NCBI RefSeq assembly: GCF_900086655.1
Contig: NZ_LT575476.1
Coordinates: 952,243-1,016,242, forward strand
Source of the DNA: Paenibacillus tuaregi
GTDB lineage: Bacteria > Bacillota > Bacilli > Paenibacillales > Paenibacillaceae
Direction of reading: 5' to 3'
Length of the DNA stretch: 64,000 bases
Shown here: positions 8,516 through 17,898 of the stretch, one piece after another
Layout of the letters: the number at the start of each line of letters is the position of its first letter
Position numbering within the stretch: the first letter of the stretch is position 1
Position numbers and translations under genes: made by a program
The notes under the pieces: model-generated
What the model was told of the DNA's origin: nothing
Database searches by the model: none
Seen by the model: only the letters and a program-made list of their open reading frames with translations

Positions 8516-10654
8516 TTACATCTGCTCTTCTACATTTGCCACTTCCTCATCCAGCCATAAGATCGCTGTAACGCCGCGCGGATAATACCGGCTGCCGCAG
8601 ACGGTGCCTGCCATCATCTGGTCGCTCCAGCTCCAGAATGCATTGTCTTCCCGTATCAGCCAACCCACGTGAGCCGCATCTGCGGCATGCCCTTGTTCGT
8701 CCTGTGGCAGACCGAGGATGCGTCGGGCGACGAACTGGCACAGATAAATTTTGCTCAGCCATGAATTGTCACTGGTGGAAGAGAGCTTCCACCCTCCATC
8801 CGGGAACAGGCAGATGCCCGGTTTCAGCACGGCGTAGAAATGCCGGCGGAGTGCGGTAATATAATCCCCGAAGCGCCCACCCGGATCAAGTGCATCGCTG
8901 CAGCCGGTGAACAACGGGAACACGAGCCCTTCGATGGCAGGAATAATCCGGGAATCATTACCCTCCTGGATCACGGCAGGAATGTAGCCCTCAGAAGTGG
9001 CCTGGGCCGTGATCGTTCGTGCACAGCGCTCGGCCTGTTCCCCAGCAGTACGCTTCAGGTCTTCCCGGCCGTTCTCCGCAAAGATGCGCTCCATCGCCAC
9101 ATAAGCCGCCCAGCACTTCCCGGCCAGATAAATGTTGTTGCGCGCCTGGCCAAGGGAGACATCGAGGCTGTCATAGGTTGTAATCTCCGCTCCGCCCATC
9201 GTCCGGGAGCTGTCGAGGCCCATAATGCCATTTCGCTGAGCCGGGTCAGGATGATCCCGGTTAACCATGCTTTCCAGGCATTGCTGAAGCAAGATGATAT
9301 TCCCTTGCAGCCACTCCAAATCTCCAGTCTGATTGACATAAACCGCTGCAGTAAGCACCCAATTCACTAACTGCTCCTGGGTCATATGGGAGAAGCAGTC
9401 CCTGATGGCGTGCTGCTCATAGGCCGAGTAGCCTGGCCTGGAGAAGGAATTGGCTACCCCCATGTCATGCGTAAAGCTTACACCACCGGGATAGTCCGTA
9501 TCCTCTCCTGGAAAGCGCACGGTGTCCTCGTATTTATAACGGGAGGTGAACAGGTCCAGTTCACTACGAACCGTCCACGGGTTCATTTTCAACTCAAAGA
9601 ACAGCTGGTCCACTGTCAGATCGAAGGTGTTCATCATCCGGTACTCACCCTCGTTCACGATCCAGAGCGGTTCATCCCCGCAAATTAACAGTTCCGTGCT
9701 GCCATAATAGCTGCGGATGGCGTGGGCCAGCATAAATTTCTGGTTGTCCGACAGAGCGGAGGAGGCGATAAGATCATCATTTCGGTAGGAAATCTCCACT
9801 TTGCGGTCAAAATGCTCCAAGGCATAAGCTGCTACTTCCTCAATATTGGCGAAGTAACGGGTATAGAGATAAGCCGCATCCATTCCCGTAGTTACCAATC
9901 CTCCCCGGTAAAAGCATAGGGCGAACCGGTAAGTCTCCTTCTTCCCAGCGGGGACATCCATAAGCAGGGCGCCTATTGGCCCCAGGCCGAAGCGCAAATT
10001 CTCCTCGACTTCGGGCTGCAAAATATTCTCGATTGTAAAATGTCCTGCACTGCGCACACGCGGATCACAGGCGGCCAATGCAGTATGGCGCCCCTGTCCT
10101 ACCCCGCAGAGCTTGCCGCCGGTGGTATCCTCCAGCCGCCGCACTGCCGTGGAGGGGTCCGTCCCCTGGAAGCCGAAGAAGGCCCGGCGTGTCTGCCCGC
10201 CTGATGTATTGTCCACGGTGATCTCCGCAAGCACCGCCGGCAGCAGGGCAAACCGCAGCTCCTCCTCATCCGCAGATTTCGGATCAGGCACGGAATCAAA
10301 CGGCGAGTACAAGCGGAATGTGAGATCTCCAGCCGTCCAAGTGTCCGTGCCCGCGCTGAAAGTCCGCCGAATCTCTGCCTGATCAAAAGGATGGATGCTG
10401 AAATCCGCTGACGCCGCCACCGGGCCTTCATTTCCGGCTGTATACCGGGTGGATTCATCCCCAGCCTGATCGTAGAAGGGCAGGGTCCGGTAGCTGTTCC
10501 CATCCTGCTCCTGGAGGCCGATATAAATATTCTGCTCAGGGGGTCTGCCGAATTCCAGATCGAAGCCTCCGCTTCTCCCCGGGAAGCCAAGTGTAAAGCT
10601 TGCAAACGCGCCGACCGGGGCGTGATGGGCGTTGAAGAATTTGTGTTTATCCAT
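8516..10654 (-). CDS. GH52 beta-xylosidase
   Basis: Cytoplasmic retaining exo-beta-1,4-xylosidase that releases xylose from imported xylo-oligosaccharides. The 712 residues match the family along their whole length, from FFNAHHAPVGAFASF at the N-terminus to YYPRGVTAILWL at the C-terminus. Both catalytic residues known from Geobacillus GH52 are in place at the same numbers: nucleophile E335 in VNEGEYRMMN and acid/base D495 in AEITTYDSLD. There is no signal peptide. The start codon has AGGAGGTAG upstream. The gene is divergent from an AraC regulator, a two-component system and an ABC importer, the same gene set as Geobacillus xylosaccharide loci. A cre-like box sits about 60 bp upstream of the start. 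Confidence 0.97.
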   Translation of the reverse strand: MDKHKFFNAHHAPVGAFASFTLGFPGRSGGFDLEFGRPPEQNIYIGLQEQDGNSYRTLPFYDQAGDESTRYTAGNEGPVAASADFSIHPFDQAEIRRTFSAGTDTWTAGDLTFRLYSPFDSVPDPKSADEEELRFALLPAVLAEITVDNTSGGQTRRAFFGFQGTDPSTAVRRLEDTTGGKLCGVGQGRHTALAACDPRVRSAGHFTIENILQPEVEENLRFGLGPIGALLMDVPAGKKETYRFALCFYRGGLVTTGMDAAYLYTRYFANIEEVAAYALEHFDRKVEISYRNDDLIASSALSDNQKFMLAHAIRSYYGSTELLICGDEPLWIVNEGEYRMMNTFDLTVDQLFFELKMNPWTVRSELDLFTSRYKYEDTVRFPGEDTDYPGGVSFTHDMGVANSFSRPGYSAYEQHAIRDCFSHMTQEQLVNWVLTAAVYVNQTGDLEWLQGNIILLQQCLESMVNRDHPDPAQRNGIMGLDSSRTMGGAEITTYDSLDVSLGQARNNIYLAGKCWAAYVAMERIFAENGREDLKRTAGEQAERCARTITAQATSEGYIPAVIQEGNDSRIIPAIEGLVFPLFTGCSDALDPGGRFGDYITALRRHFYAVLKPGICLFPDGGWKLSSTSDNSWLSKIYLCQFVARRILGLPQDEQGHAADAAHVGWLIREDNAFWSWSDQMMAGTVCGSRYYPRGVTAILWLDEEVANVEEQM

Positions 10655-10711
10655 TTTAACTACCTCCTATCCAATGACAAATGAATGTGATATGTTCATA
10701 ATAACTAGGTA

Positions 10712-10725
10712 TTAAAGCGCTTTCT
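10712..10725. promoter_or_regulatory. Candidate cre (CcpA) box between the GH52 and AraC genes
   Basis: TTAAAGCGCTTTCT is palindromic around GCGC and matches the relaxed cre pattern TGWAANCGNTNWCW at all but the second position. It lies in the divergent intergenic region, 58 bp before the GH52 start and 150 bp before the AraC gene, so it could bring both under glucose repression. Confidence 0.55.
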
Positions 10726-10874
10726 ATACCCATACTCGGAGAGTATTTATCCAAATTGAGCAAGAATGAAAGCTATTAGATGGAGGTAGGAGAATCGTTG
10801 GAGGTGGATGGTTGAATGTCATTAGACGAAAGATCAACAAATAGTTGGCAGTCTTGTTTGAGAGGAGATGGACA

Positions 10875-11768
10875 ATGAGAGCAGAGGACGAGTATCAGAT
10901 CCAGGAAGTGATGCTGCCCGATATGGAATCGACCTTCCGAATCTTTGCCGCCCACTGGCGCAAGGTGACAGAGGAGTGGACCTACCCGCATCATACACAC
11001 CCGCTGTTTGAGATTAATCTGCTGCTGGAGGGCAGTCAGAAGATGACCGTGAATGGCAAGGAATATGTGCAGCATCCCGGTGATATCATGCTGCTGAAGC
11101 CGGAGGATGCACATGAGAGCCGGAATGGGGGGCCGGGAGCAATGACCTACTACTGTATTCACTTCGACTCCGACGAGCGTGCCTTAAGAGAGCTGCTCCT
11201 TCGTGACGAGCGGCGTGATTTCACGCACGATAGTCCGTTCGCCCGTGCCATCCGGCCAAGTCTGGATAAGCTCATCTCGCTTGCTCTGCATGAGGGCGAA
11301 TGGAAGCTGCAGACCAAAATGATCACACTCTCGGTTGTGTTCGAGCTGTTCGGGGCCATCACCGGCTGTCTGTCGGAGCAGGGCAGCATGGCTCCGGCGA
11401 ATCAGCGCTCATCCCGCATTGCAAAGACCATTGCGGCAAGCCTGGAGCGCGTAGTTGCGGAGCGGGCAGAAGGGGAAGCGGCTCTGGACGAGGATACGGG
11501 AGAGACGGTTCAGTCGGTCATTTCGGGTCTTGGTTACAGCCCGTCCGCCTGCTCCCGGATGTTCCAGAGCGTGTACGGCATGTCCCCCCGTCAGTATCTG
11601 TCCCAGCTTAAGCTGAAGAAAGCCAAGCTGCTGCTTATGCAGCCTGAGCTGTCTGTGGAGAAGATTTCCCGTCTGCTGGGATACGGGGATATTGCCCATT
11701 TCAGCCGCCAATTCAAACGCTGGACAGGAGAGCCGCCCGGGAAATTCAGAGCACGCAATCATATATAA
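10875..11768 (+). CDS. AraC family regulator with N-terminal cupin sensor domain
   Basis: 297-residue transcription factor. A cupin-like sugar-sensing domain (about 20-110; HHTHPLFEINLLLEG and HPGDIMLLKPEDAHE) precedes a C-terminal double helix-turn-helix of the AraC type (about 205-297; SVEKISRLLGYGDIAHFSRQ and FKRWTGEPPGKFR). An upstream in-frame TTG at 10845 exists, but ATG 10875 has GAGGAG at the right distance and is preferred. It is first in the rightward unit, 55 bp before the sensor kinase, and divergent from the GH52 gene, so a role in xylo-oligosaccharide control is inferred. Confidence 0.9.
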   Translation: MRAEDEYQIQEVMLPDMESTFRIFAAHWRKVTEEWTYPHHTHPLFEINLLLEGSQKMTVNGKEYVQHPGDIMLLKPEDAHESRNGGPGAMTYYCIHFDSDERALRELLLRDERRDFTHDSPFARAIRPSLDKLISLALHEGEWKLQTKMITLSVVFELFGAITGCLSEQGSMAPANQRSSRIAKTIAASLERVVAERAEGEAALDEDTGETVQSVISGLGYSPSACSRMFQSVYGMSPRQYLSQLKLKKAKLLLMQPELSVEKISRLLGYGDIAHFSRQFKRWTGEPPGKFRARNHI

Positions 11769-11823
11769 GCAGTCATTGTTGTGAGTGAAAGTTAAAGATT
11801 GAAGCTATAGGGGAAGGGCGGAG

Positions 11824-13629
11824 ATGATGCTGGGGCTTCAGAAGCTTAACACGCTGCGCAATCAGATTTTTATCGGATTCTTTCTGGTCGTGCTGGTCAT
11901 CTTTAGTGTGGCCGGATTCTTCATCTATGACCAAGTTTCTTCACTGCTTAAGAACAATGCCGAGAAGCATATCCAGCAGACGGCCGTTCAGGCGGGCGGT
12001 CGGCTGGACGCGCTGATGACTCAGATTGACAGCCTCACAGCCCAGGTGTCTGGGCATCCGTATGTCCAGCAGCTGCTGCTGGACAAGGTGAACGGGCGGG
12101 CGATCACCTTCAATCGGCGGCAGCCCCTGCTGCAGATTGCGGGAAGCTACCAGGCGTATACGCCAGGACTGGAATCGCTTGAGCTGTATACCAATGATGG
12201 CAGTCAGGTCTACCCGATCCGGGAAGGACGCCTGGATACCCGAATTGACTCCCGGTATATTCAGGAGGTCAACAAGCAGAAGGGCCGTCTGGTCTGGATC
12301 GGAATCGACCCGGACAATGCCCAGTCGGTGCTTGCGATCCGCCGGGTCAATCTGTACGACCGCTGGTTCTCTCCCGGCGGATATCTAATTGCCCGCATTC
12401 AGCGGGGATACTTTCAACTCAATGATCCGGCTCCCGGCGGTGGGAACGGAGAGTCCATTCTGCTGGCCAATGACCGGGGGCAGCTGCTCGGCATCGGGGA
12501 TGTCTCTTCCGGGCTTGATCTGACCAGTCTGCTCCGGAATAATGAACAGACCGTTATGTTCCAGGACAAGGAATATGTCATGGTGAAGCAATACTCGGAG
12601 GCGGCCAATTGGACCCTCATCATCTTGACTCCGGTCAGTTATGTCACCAAAGGAATATCTGCTTTGCGAACCGTCCTGCTGGTCTCAGGCGGACTGGCCG
12701 TATTCGGGTTCGTGATCCTGTCCTTCATCTTGTCCACGATGCTGACCAGGCCGATTATCCACCTGATCCGGGCGATGCGCAAATCCCGGCTCGGTGTGCT
12801 GACGCCAAATCCTGAACCGGTGTCGACGATGGAGCTGCGGGAGCTGAACCATTCCTATAATGAGATGGTCTATCATATTAATGAGCTGATCCGGGTTGTA
12901 TACGAGAAAGAAATGCTGCAGAGCCGCACAGAGCTTAAAGCCCTGCAGGCACAGATCAATCCCCACTTCCTGTTCAATACTCTTGAGGCGTTCAATTGGT
13001 CGCTGGAAGACAAGGGGGAAGAGGAGTTGGCGGGCTTAGTTGTCGCTATGTCGAAGCTGTTTCGTTATATCATCAGCAGCTCACAGAGCAGCGAGTGGGT
13101 GACGATCCAGGAGGAGCTGGATCAGGTGGAACGCTATTTGATGTTAATCCAAATGAGACTAGGCGACAGATTAACCTGGAACATCCATGTGTCTCCGGAG
13201 ACCGCGTTTGTGCCCATTCCAAAGCTGCTGATCCAGCCGATCGTGGAGAATGCGATCAAATATGGCGTTGAGAGCAAGATCGGCCCGGGTTCAGTGACTG
13301 TGAGCGTACGTCCGGCAGCGCAGAGGGGAATGATTCAAATCGCAGTACAGGATGATGGACCCGGAATGGATGAAGAGGCGCTTCATGCGCTCCGGCTTGG
13401 GCTGGAGGAAGGAAACTCTTTTGCATCCAAGAGCACAGGGGTAGGGCTGGTCAATGTTCAGCAGCGCTTAAGACTGTATTACGGCAAGAGCGGAACCGCA
13501 TGGGCGGGTCTCCGTGTGGAGAGCGGTATCCAGAAAGGAACCAGGGTGTATTTTGACATCCCGGAAGAAGACGATGTGACACAAATCGGAGGGAGTGGCA
13601 CAAATGCGAACCATATTGGTCGTGGATGA
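11824..13629 (+). CDS. YesM-type sensor histidine kinase (xylo-oligosaccharide locus)
   Basis: 601 residues. One transmembrane helix (about 16-38), a large extracellular sensing domain, a second helix (about 280-305), HAMP, then a His_kinase domain with phosphoacceptor H381 in QINPHFLFNTLE and a HATPase_c domain (IVENAIKYGVE, DDGPGMDEEA, GVGLVNVQQR). Such kinases sense extracellular sugar or the sugar-loaded binding protein and phosphorylate the partner encoded next, whose start lies 26 bp inside the end of this gene. ATG 11824 or the ATG directly after it may be used; both follow GGGGAAGGG. The signal is probably xylo-oligosaccharide, judged from the GH52 gene and importer. Confidence 0.93.
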   Translation: MMLGLQKLNTLRNQIFIGFFLVVLVIFSVAGFFIYDQVSSLLKNNAEKHIQQTAVQAGGRLDALMTQIDSLTAQVSGHPYVQQLLLDKVNGRAITFNRRQPLLQIAGSYQAYTPGLESLELYTNDGSQVYPIREGRLDTRIDSRYIQEVNKQKGRLVWIGIDPDNAQSVLAIRRVNLYDRWFSPGGYLIARIQRGYFQLNDPAPGGGNGESILLANDRGQLLGIGDVSSGLDLTSLLRNNEQTVMFQDKEYVMVKQYSEAANWTLIILTPVSYVTKGISALRTVLLVSGGLAVFGFVILSFILSTMLTRPIIHLIRAMRKSRLGVLTPNPEPVSTMELRELNHSYNEMVYHINELIRVVYEKEMLQSRTELKALQAQINPHFLFNTLEAFNWSLEDKGEEELAGLVVAMSKLFRYIISSSQSSEWVTIQEELDQVERYLMLIQMRLGDRLTWNIHVSPETAFVPIPKLLIQPIVENAIKYGVESKIGPGSVTVSVRPAAQRGMIQIAVQDDGPGMDEEALHALRLGLEEGNSFASKSTGVGLVNVQQRLRLYYGKSGTAWAGLRVESGIQKGTRVYFDIPEEDDVTQIGGSGTNANHIGRG

Positions 13630-14392
13630 TGAACCGAGGACGAGGCTGGGCATCAAGAAGACACTGGATATTTGGGCGAACGGGAGCTGCCGGGTGGAAT
13701 GCGTGGAGAACGGGGTGGAAGCCTTGGAGTGGCTGTCTCGGGAGACGGCGCATTTGCTGATCACGGATGTGTGCATGCCGGAGGTCAGCGGTCTTGATCT
13801 GATCTCTGCCCTGAGGGAGCATCCGTTCCAGCCTGTGGCCGTTGTCATTTCCGGGCATGCGGAATTTGAATATGTTCAGGCTGCGCTGCGCCTCGGTGCG
13901 GTCAATTACCTGCTGAAACCGATTGAGAAGCAGGAACTGCTGGAGGTTGTCCGGCAGGCATTGAAGCTGGAGGAGGAGCGCAGCCGGGTCGGCATGATGG
14001 AAAGGCTGGTGGACCCAAAGCTGCTGGAGCTTGATGAGCAGCACGGAAGATTCGGCGAGCCGGTTAAGGAGGCGGTTGAGTACATCGAGAAGCATCTGGA
14101 GGAGCCGCTGACCTTGGCGCATCTGGCCGCACGCCTCCATTTGAATGCCAGCTATTTCAGTGTGCTGTTCAAGGAGCAGACCGGCATCCCGTATACGGAA
14201 TATATAACCCGCAGACGCATTCAGCGGGCGAAGGAGCTGCTGGCTCAGACCCGGCTTCCGGTAGGTGAAATTGCGGAACGTGTCGGTTACCGGACGGATA
14301 AATATTTTATTAAAGTGTTCAAGCAGCAGGAGCGTGTCAGCCCGAGCCGTTACAGACAGGAGATAAGCGAAGAATCCGAACGATTAGGCTAA
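13604..14392 (+). CDS. YesN-type response regulator (receiver plus AraC HTH)
   Basis: 262 residues. N-terminal receiver domain (about 1-118) with acidic pair DDE at 9-11, phosphoacceptor D55 in LLITDVCMPE, and the K of YLLKP. The C-terminus is an AraC-type DNA-binding domain (about 160-255; LTLAHLAARLHLNASYFSVL and VGEIAERVGYRTDKYF). It lacks the long central region of many YesN proteins. ATG 13604 has GGAGGG ten bases upstream; the GTG at 13595 is too close to that site. It overlaps the kinase gene, indicating translational coupling, and probably activates the ABC importer genes that follow. Confidence 0.93.
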   Translation: MRTILVVDDEPRTRLGIKKTLDIWANGSCRVECVENGVEALEWLSRETAHLLITDVCMPEVSGLDLISALREHPFQPVAVVISGHAEFEYVQAALRLGAVNYLLKPIEKQELLEVVRQALKLEEERSRVGMMERLVDPKLLELDEQHGRFGEPVKEAVEYIEKHLEEPLTLAHLAARLHLNASYFSVLFKEQTGIPYTEYITRRRIQRAKELLAQTRLPVGEIAERVGYRTDKYFIKVFKQQERVSPSRYRQEISEESERLG

Positions 14393-14516
14393 TCCGTCTC
14401 TTACATATCGTTCTTGAACATAATTGGCTCACCACCTTCAGGGTTGTCCGCCACAATCCAATCATAGTGGAATTTTACCTAATCACAGTGACCTTATAGG
14501 GCGGGAGTCCCTTTGC

Positions 14517-14541
14517 TACAATCAAATTGTTAGCGGTTACA
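14517..14541 (+). promoter_or_regulatory. Candidate promoter -10 and cre box before the sugar-binding protein gene
   Basis: TACAAT at 14517-14522 looks like a -10 element, with only a weak TTATAG 17 bp upstream, as expected for an activator-dependent promoter. Five bases downstream, 14528-14541 reads TGTTAGCGGTTACA, which matches the cre consensus TGWAANCGNTNWCA at 13 of 14 positions. This places CcpA on the transcription start, a usual repressing position. Confidence 0.6.
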
Positions 14542-14574
14542 CGAAGATTGATAATCATTCAAGGGGGTCAATCC

Positions 14575-15912
14575 ATGTTCAAGAAAATGACGGTGTCCGG
14601 CCTGCTGCTGGCTTTAAGCATTCTGATAGTCTTATCGGGATGCGGAGGAGCGAAGGGGGCTGACGAGACGGGGAATACCGGCTCTAGCTCCGGCGGATCT
14701 GGAAGCGATCGGGTTACGCTGAAGATGATGCATCTGTGGCCAGCAGGCAGCTCGGCACAGCAGAACAAACTCGTGACGCAAATTATTGATCAATATCAGA
14801 AGGATCATCCCAATGTAACGATTAAGACAGAGATTATGGATAACGAGCAGTACAAGAACAAGCTCAAAGTGCTGTCGGCCTCCAATGAGCTGCCGGATGT
14901 CGGAATCACCTGGGCGGCGGGCTTCCTGGAGCCGTATGTAAAAGGGAATTTGTTCGCGCCGTTGGACGATATCCTTGGCGGGGCACAACTGAAGGACAAA
15001 TTCGTGCCTGGTACAGCCGAAGCTTATGCGATTAACGGCAAGACTTATGCGCTGCCGATTGAGCTGAATATCACGCCAATCTACTACAACAAGGATTTGT
15101 TCGCAAAGCACAATTTGCAGATCCCAACCACCTATGAGCAATTTAAGCAAGTGGTCAAGACGCTGTCCGAGGCGGGAGTGGAGCCGATTGCCCTCGGCAA
15201 CAAGGACCGCTGGACAGGTTCCTTATGGTACATGTATCTGGCTGACCGGATTGCTGGCAGCGATACGCTGAAGAAAGCGATGGACGGTTCAGGCAGCTTC
15301 GAAGATCCGACTCTGATTCGGGCTGCCAGCGAGGTGCAGAGCCTTGTAGACATGAATGCCTTTAATAAAGGGTTCAACGGCTTGTCCAACGATGAAGGCA
15401 AATCGGAATTTATGAACGGCAAAGCCGCGATGTATCTGATGGGAACGTGGGAGATTCCAAACTTCACCACAAATCCGGACATTCCGCAGGAGTTTAAGGA
15501 TAAGGTAGGCTTCTTCAAGTTTCCTACTGTGGATGGCGGTAAAGGAAGTGGGGACAGCTGGGTTGGCGGACCGGGAGTGGGGTTATTCGTGGCCGAGAAC
15601 TCGAAGGTGAAAGAGGAAGCCAAAAAGTTCGTAGAGTATTTCGTCGCCAAATGGGGTGAGCAGTCCGTAAAGGATGCTGGTGTGATTCCGGCAACCAAGG
15701 TGGATACGGCGAATATGAAGCTGCCGCAGATGTATGTGGATCTGCTTGGTGAACTGAACAAGGCAAGCAATATTACGTTATTCGCGGATGTCCAGCTGAA
15801 GCCTGATGCTGCACAGACGCATCTGGACATGATTCAAGCCTTGTTCGGCAAGGCTGTGACGCCGGAAGAATTCGCCAAGAAGCATCAGGCGGCGGTACAG
15901 GCGGGCAAATAG
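14575..15912 (+). CDS. Sugar ABC transporter substrate-binding lipoprotein (xylo-oligosaccharide locus)
   Basis: 445-residue family 1 extracellular solute-binding protein. The signal peptide ends in lipobox LSGC (Cys23), followed by a Gly/Ser-rich tether that holds it on the outer membrane face. The mature part shows the usual features of the family (YALPIELNITPIYYNKDLF; FMNGKAAMYLMGTWEI). ATG 14575 has AAGGGGG upstream; the longer in-frame start at 14527 would spoil the signal peptide. First gene of an importer set with two permeases. No ATPase gene is present in the window, so it must borrow a shared MsmX-type ATPase, as is usual for these importers. Confidence 0.93.
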   Translation: MFKKMTVSGLLLALSILIVLSGCGGAKGADETGNTGSSSGGSGSDRVTLKMMHLWPAGSSAQQNKLVTQIIDQYQKDHPNVTIKTEIMDNEQYKNKLKVLSASNELPDVGITWAAGFLEPYVKGNLFAPLDDILGGAQLKDKFVPGTAEAYAINGKTYALPIELNITPIYYNKDLFAKHNLQIPTTYEQFKQVVKTLSEAGVEPIALGNKDRWTGSLWYMYLADRIAGSDTLKKAMDGSGSFEDPTLIRAASEVQSLVDMNAFNKGFNGLSNDEGKSEFMNGKAAMYLMGTWEIPNFTTNPDIPQEFKDKVGFFKFPTVDGGKGSGDSWVGGPGVGLFVAENSKVKEEAKKFVEYFVAKWGEQSVKDAGVIPATKVDTANMKLPQMYVDLLGELNKASNITLFADVQLKPDAAQTHLDMIQALFGKAVTPEEFAKKHQAAVQAGK

Positions 15913-15966
15913 CCCGCCCGCTTCGCTGACCAGCCGAGTCCAAGTAGAGAAAGAAGTGAATTCCCC

Positions 15967-16848
15967 ATGGATAAAGTGATGTCCAACAAAGGCGTGATTG
16001 CGCTGTATGTGCTCCCGTCACTCCTGCTGCTGCTCTCCATTGTCTACATTCCGATCGTGCTGACAGGGTACTATGGACTTAACAAATGGGACGGAATTAG
16101 TCCAATGTCCTTTATCGGGTTTGATAACTATAAAACGCTGGTTCAGGACCAGGCATTCTGGCAGAGCGCGTATCATTCCCTGCTGCTGGCTGTGTTTTCT
16201 GCGATCAGCCTGATCGGGTATTTGGCGATTGCCCTGGTGCTCTCGGGAAAAATCAAAGGCGCGAATCTGCTGCGTAAAATTTACCTGATTCCCATGCTGC
16301 TCTCCTCCGTGGCCATAGCACAGCTGTGGATCAAAATCTATCATCCTTCAAACGGGGTACTGAACACGTTTCTGAACTCTATTGGAATCAGTGATCCGCC
16401 TTCGTGGCTGGCTGATCCCAAGGTTGTCCTGTTCTCTTTGTTCGTGCCCATTGTATGGCAGTATGCGGGATTCTATATCCTTATCTATTATGCCGGGCTG
16501 AAGAATATCCCGGAAACGCTGACAGAAGCGGCGCGTATTGACGGGGCTAACAGCTGGCAGATTGCTATGCGGATCAAGCTTCCGCTTGTAACTGAAATAA
16601 TTAAGGTAACCGTCGTGTTATCTGTGGTAGGTTCTTTGAAATATTTTGACTTAATTTATGTAATGACGGACGGAGGACCTAACGGTGCCAGCGAAGTAAT
16701 GGCTTCGTATATGTACCACAAAGCGTTCCGCAGCTTTGACTTCGGTTACGGCAGCGCCATCGGCTTCTTCCTGCTCCTGATCTGTCTGCTTGCCACGTAT
16801 CTGATCCGGAAGGCTACTGCCACCAAGGATACGGTTCAATTTCACTAG
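15967..16848 (+). CDS. Sugar ABC transporter permease, MalF/LacF type
   Basis: 293 residues with about six transmembrane helices. The cytoplasmic EAA loop that contacts the ATPase reads EAARIDGANSWQIAMRIKLP. It starts 54 bp after the binding-protein gene, and the partner permease follows 18 bp after its stop. Together they form the membrane channel of the importer. Confidence 0.93.
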   Translation: MDKVMSNKGVIALYVLPSLLLLLSIVYIPIVLTGYYGLNKWDGISPMSFIGFDNYKTLVQDQAFWQSAYHSLLLAVFSAISLIGYLAIALVLSGKIKGANLLRKIYLIPMLLSSVAIAQLWIKIYHPSNGVLNTFLNSIGISDPPSWLADPKVVLFSLFVPIVWQYAGFYILIYYAGLKNIPETLTEAARIDGANSWQIAMRIKLPLVTEIIKVTVVLSVVGSLKYFDLIYVMTDGGPNGASEVMASYMYHKAFRSFDFGYGSAIGFFLLLICLLATYLIRKATATKDTVQFH

Positions 16849-16866
16849 GGAAAGGAGAGGATATTC

Positions 16867-17751
16867 GTGAAGACGGAAGTGATACCCGCGTATCCGCTCG
16901 GAGCCCCTGGTGCTGCTCGGCAGGCAGGACGCAGAGCCGGTATGGGGCTAATGTATTTGGCGCTTATTCTTGTGGCTGTTCTTCAGATTCTGCCGCTGAT
17001 ATGGCTCATGCTGTTCTCCCTGAAGAATAACCAGGAAGTGCTTGGCGCTCCACCGTTCTCAATTCCCACGAACCCTCATTGGGAGAATTATGTGAATGTG
17101 TGGGAGAGCGGGAACATTGGTGTTTATTTTCTCAACAGTGTATGGATTACGGCAGGTGCGGTGATTCTGACTGTACTGCTCGCCAGTTTTGTGACGTATG
17201 CGGTAACCCGGATGAAGTGGAGGGCACGCTCGTTTGTCCTGGGCTTGTTCATGGTGGGTCTTATGATCCCTGTACACTCCACACTGATTCCGTTGTTCAG
17301 CACATTTCAAAAGCTGCATCTGATTGACAATCCGAGCTCGCTGATTTTATCGTACACCGCCTTTAATTTGCCAACGACCATTATGATTCTTCTGGGCTTC
17401 TATTATGCGCTGCCCCGAGAGGTGGAGGAAGCCGCCATTATGGACGGCTGCTCGGTCAACCGGATGTTCCTTAGGATCATCCTGCCCATGACCTCTTCGG
17501 TGCTGGCAACCACGGGGATCATCAATATGATCTATAACTGGAACGAATTTATCTTCGTGAATACCTTCATTAGTTCGGATGTATACAAAACGCTCACAGT
17601 CGGAGTTCAGAACTTTATCGGACAGTATACGACTGATTGGGGGGCGATCGGAGCCACATTAATGATCAGCATTCTGCCGATCCTGCTGGCATTCCTGATC
17701 ATGAGCGAGCGGATTGTGGAAGGAATCTCCGCCGGATCTGTTAAAGGATAG
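16867..17751 (+). CDS. Sugar ABC transporter permease, MalG/LacG type
   Basis: 294 residues, GTG start with AAGGAGAGG upstream, about six helices and an EAA loop EEAAIMDGCSVNRMFLRIIL. It is the second half of the importer channel and the last gene of the rightward xylo-oligosaccharide unit. The C-terminus IVEGISAGSVKG is typical of this family. Confidence 0.93.
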   Translation: MKTEVIPAYPLGAPGAARQAGRRAGMGLMYLALILVAVLQILPLIWLMLFSLKNNQEVLGAPPFSIPTNPHWENYVNVWESGNIGVYFLNSVWITAGAVILTVLLASFVTYAVTRMKWRARSFVLGLFMVGLMIPVHSTLIPLFSTFQKLHLIDNPSSLILSYTAFNLPTTIMILLGFYYALPREVEEAAIMDGCSVNRMFLRIILPMTSSVLATTGIINMIYNWNEFIFVNTFISSDVYKTLTVGVQNFIGQYTTDWGAIGATLMISILPILLAFLIMSERIVEGISAGSVKG

Positions 17752-17759
17752 AGCTTTGT

Positions 17760-17798
17760 GCAAGCTGGCGCCGGGAAGCTATACCCGCGCCAGCTTGC
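17760..17798 (+). terminator. Strong hairpin after the importer operon
   Basis: Twelve-base arms GCAAGCTGGCGC/GCGCCAGCTTGC enclose a second small stem. No U-run follows directly; instead the motif TCATTACCTT appears twice and TTTTTTTT comes about 40 bases later. Likely a terminator or a 3' stabilising hairpin. Confidence 0.6.
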
Positions 17799-17898
17799 CT
17801 CATTACCTTGCAAGTTTGCTTCATTACCTTATAGTTTTTTTTCAGTTATCAATTAGGATCTGCCTCTAGAGAGCTTAGTGATTCAGCAGTCCACGGGA

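Noticed and set aside
8840-9370. Plus-strand ORF opposite the GH52 gene
   Set aside because: The opposite strand encodes GH52 with both catalytic residues; this frame is a shadow.
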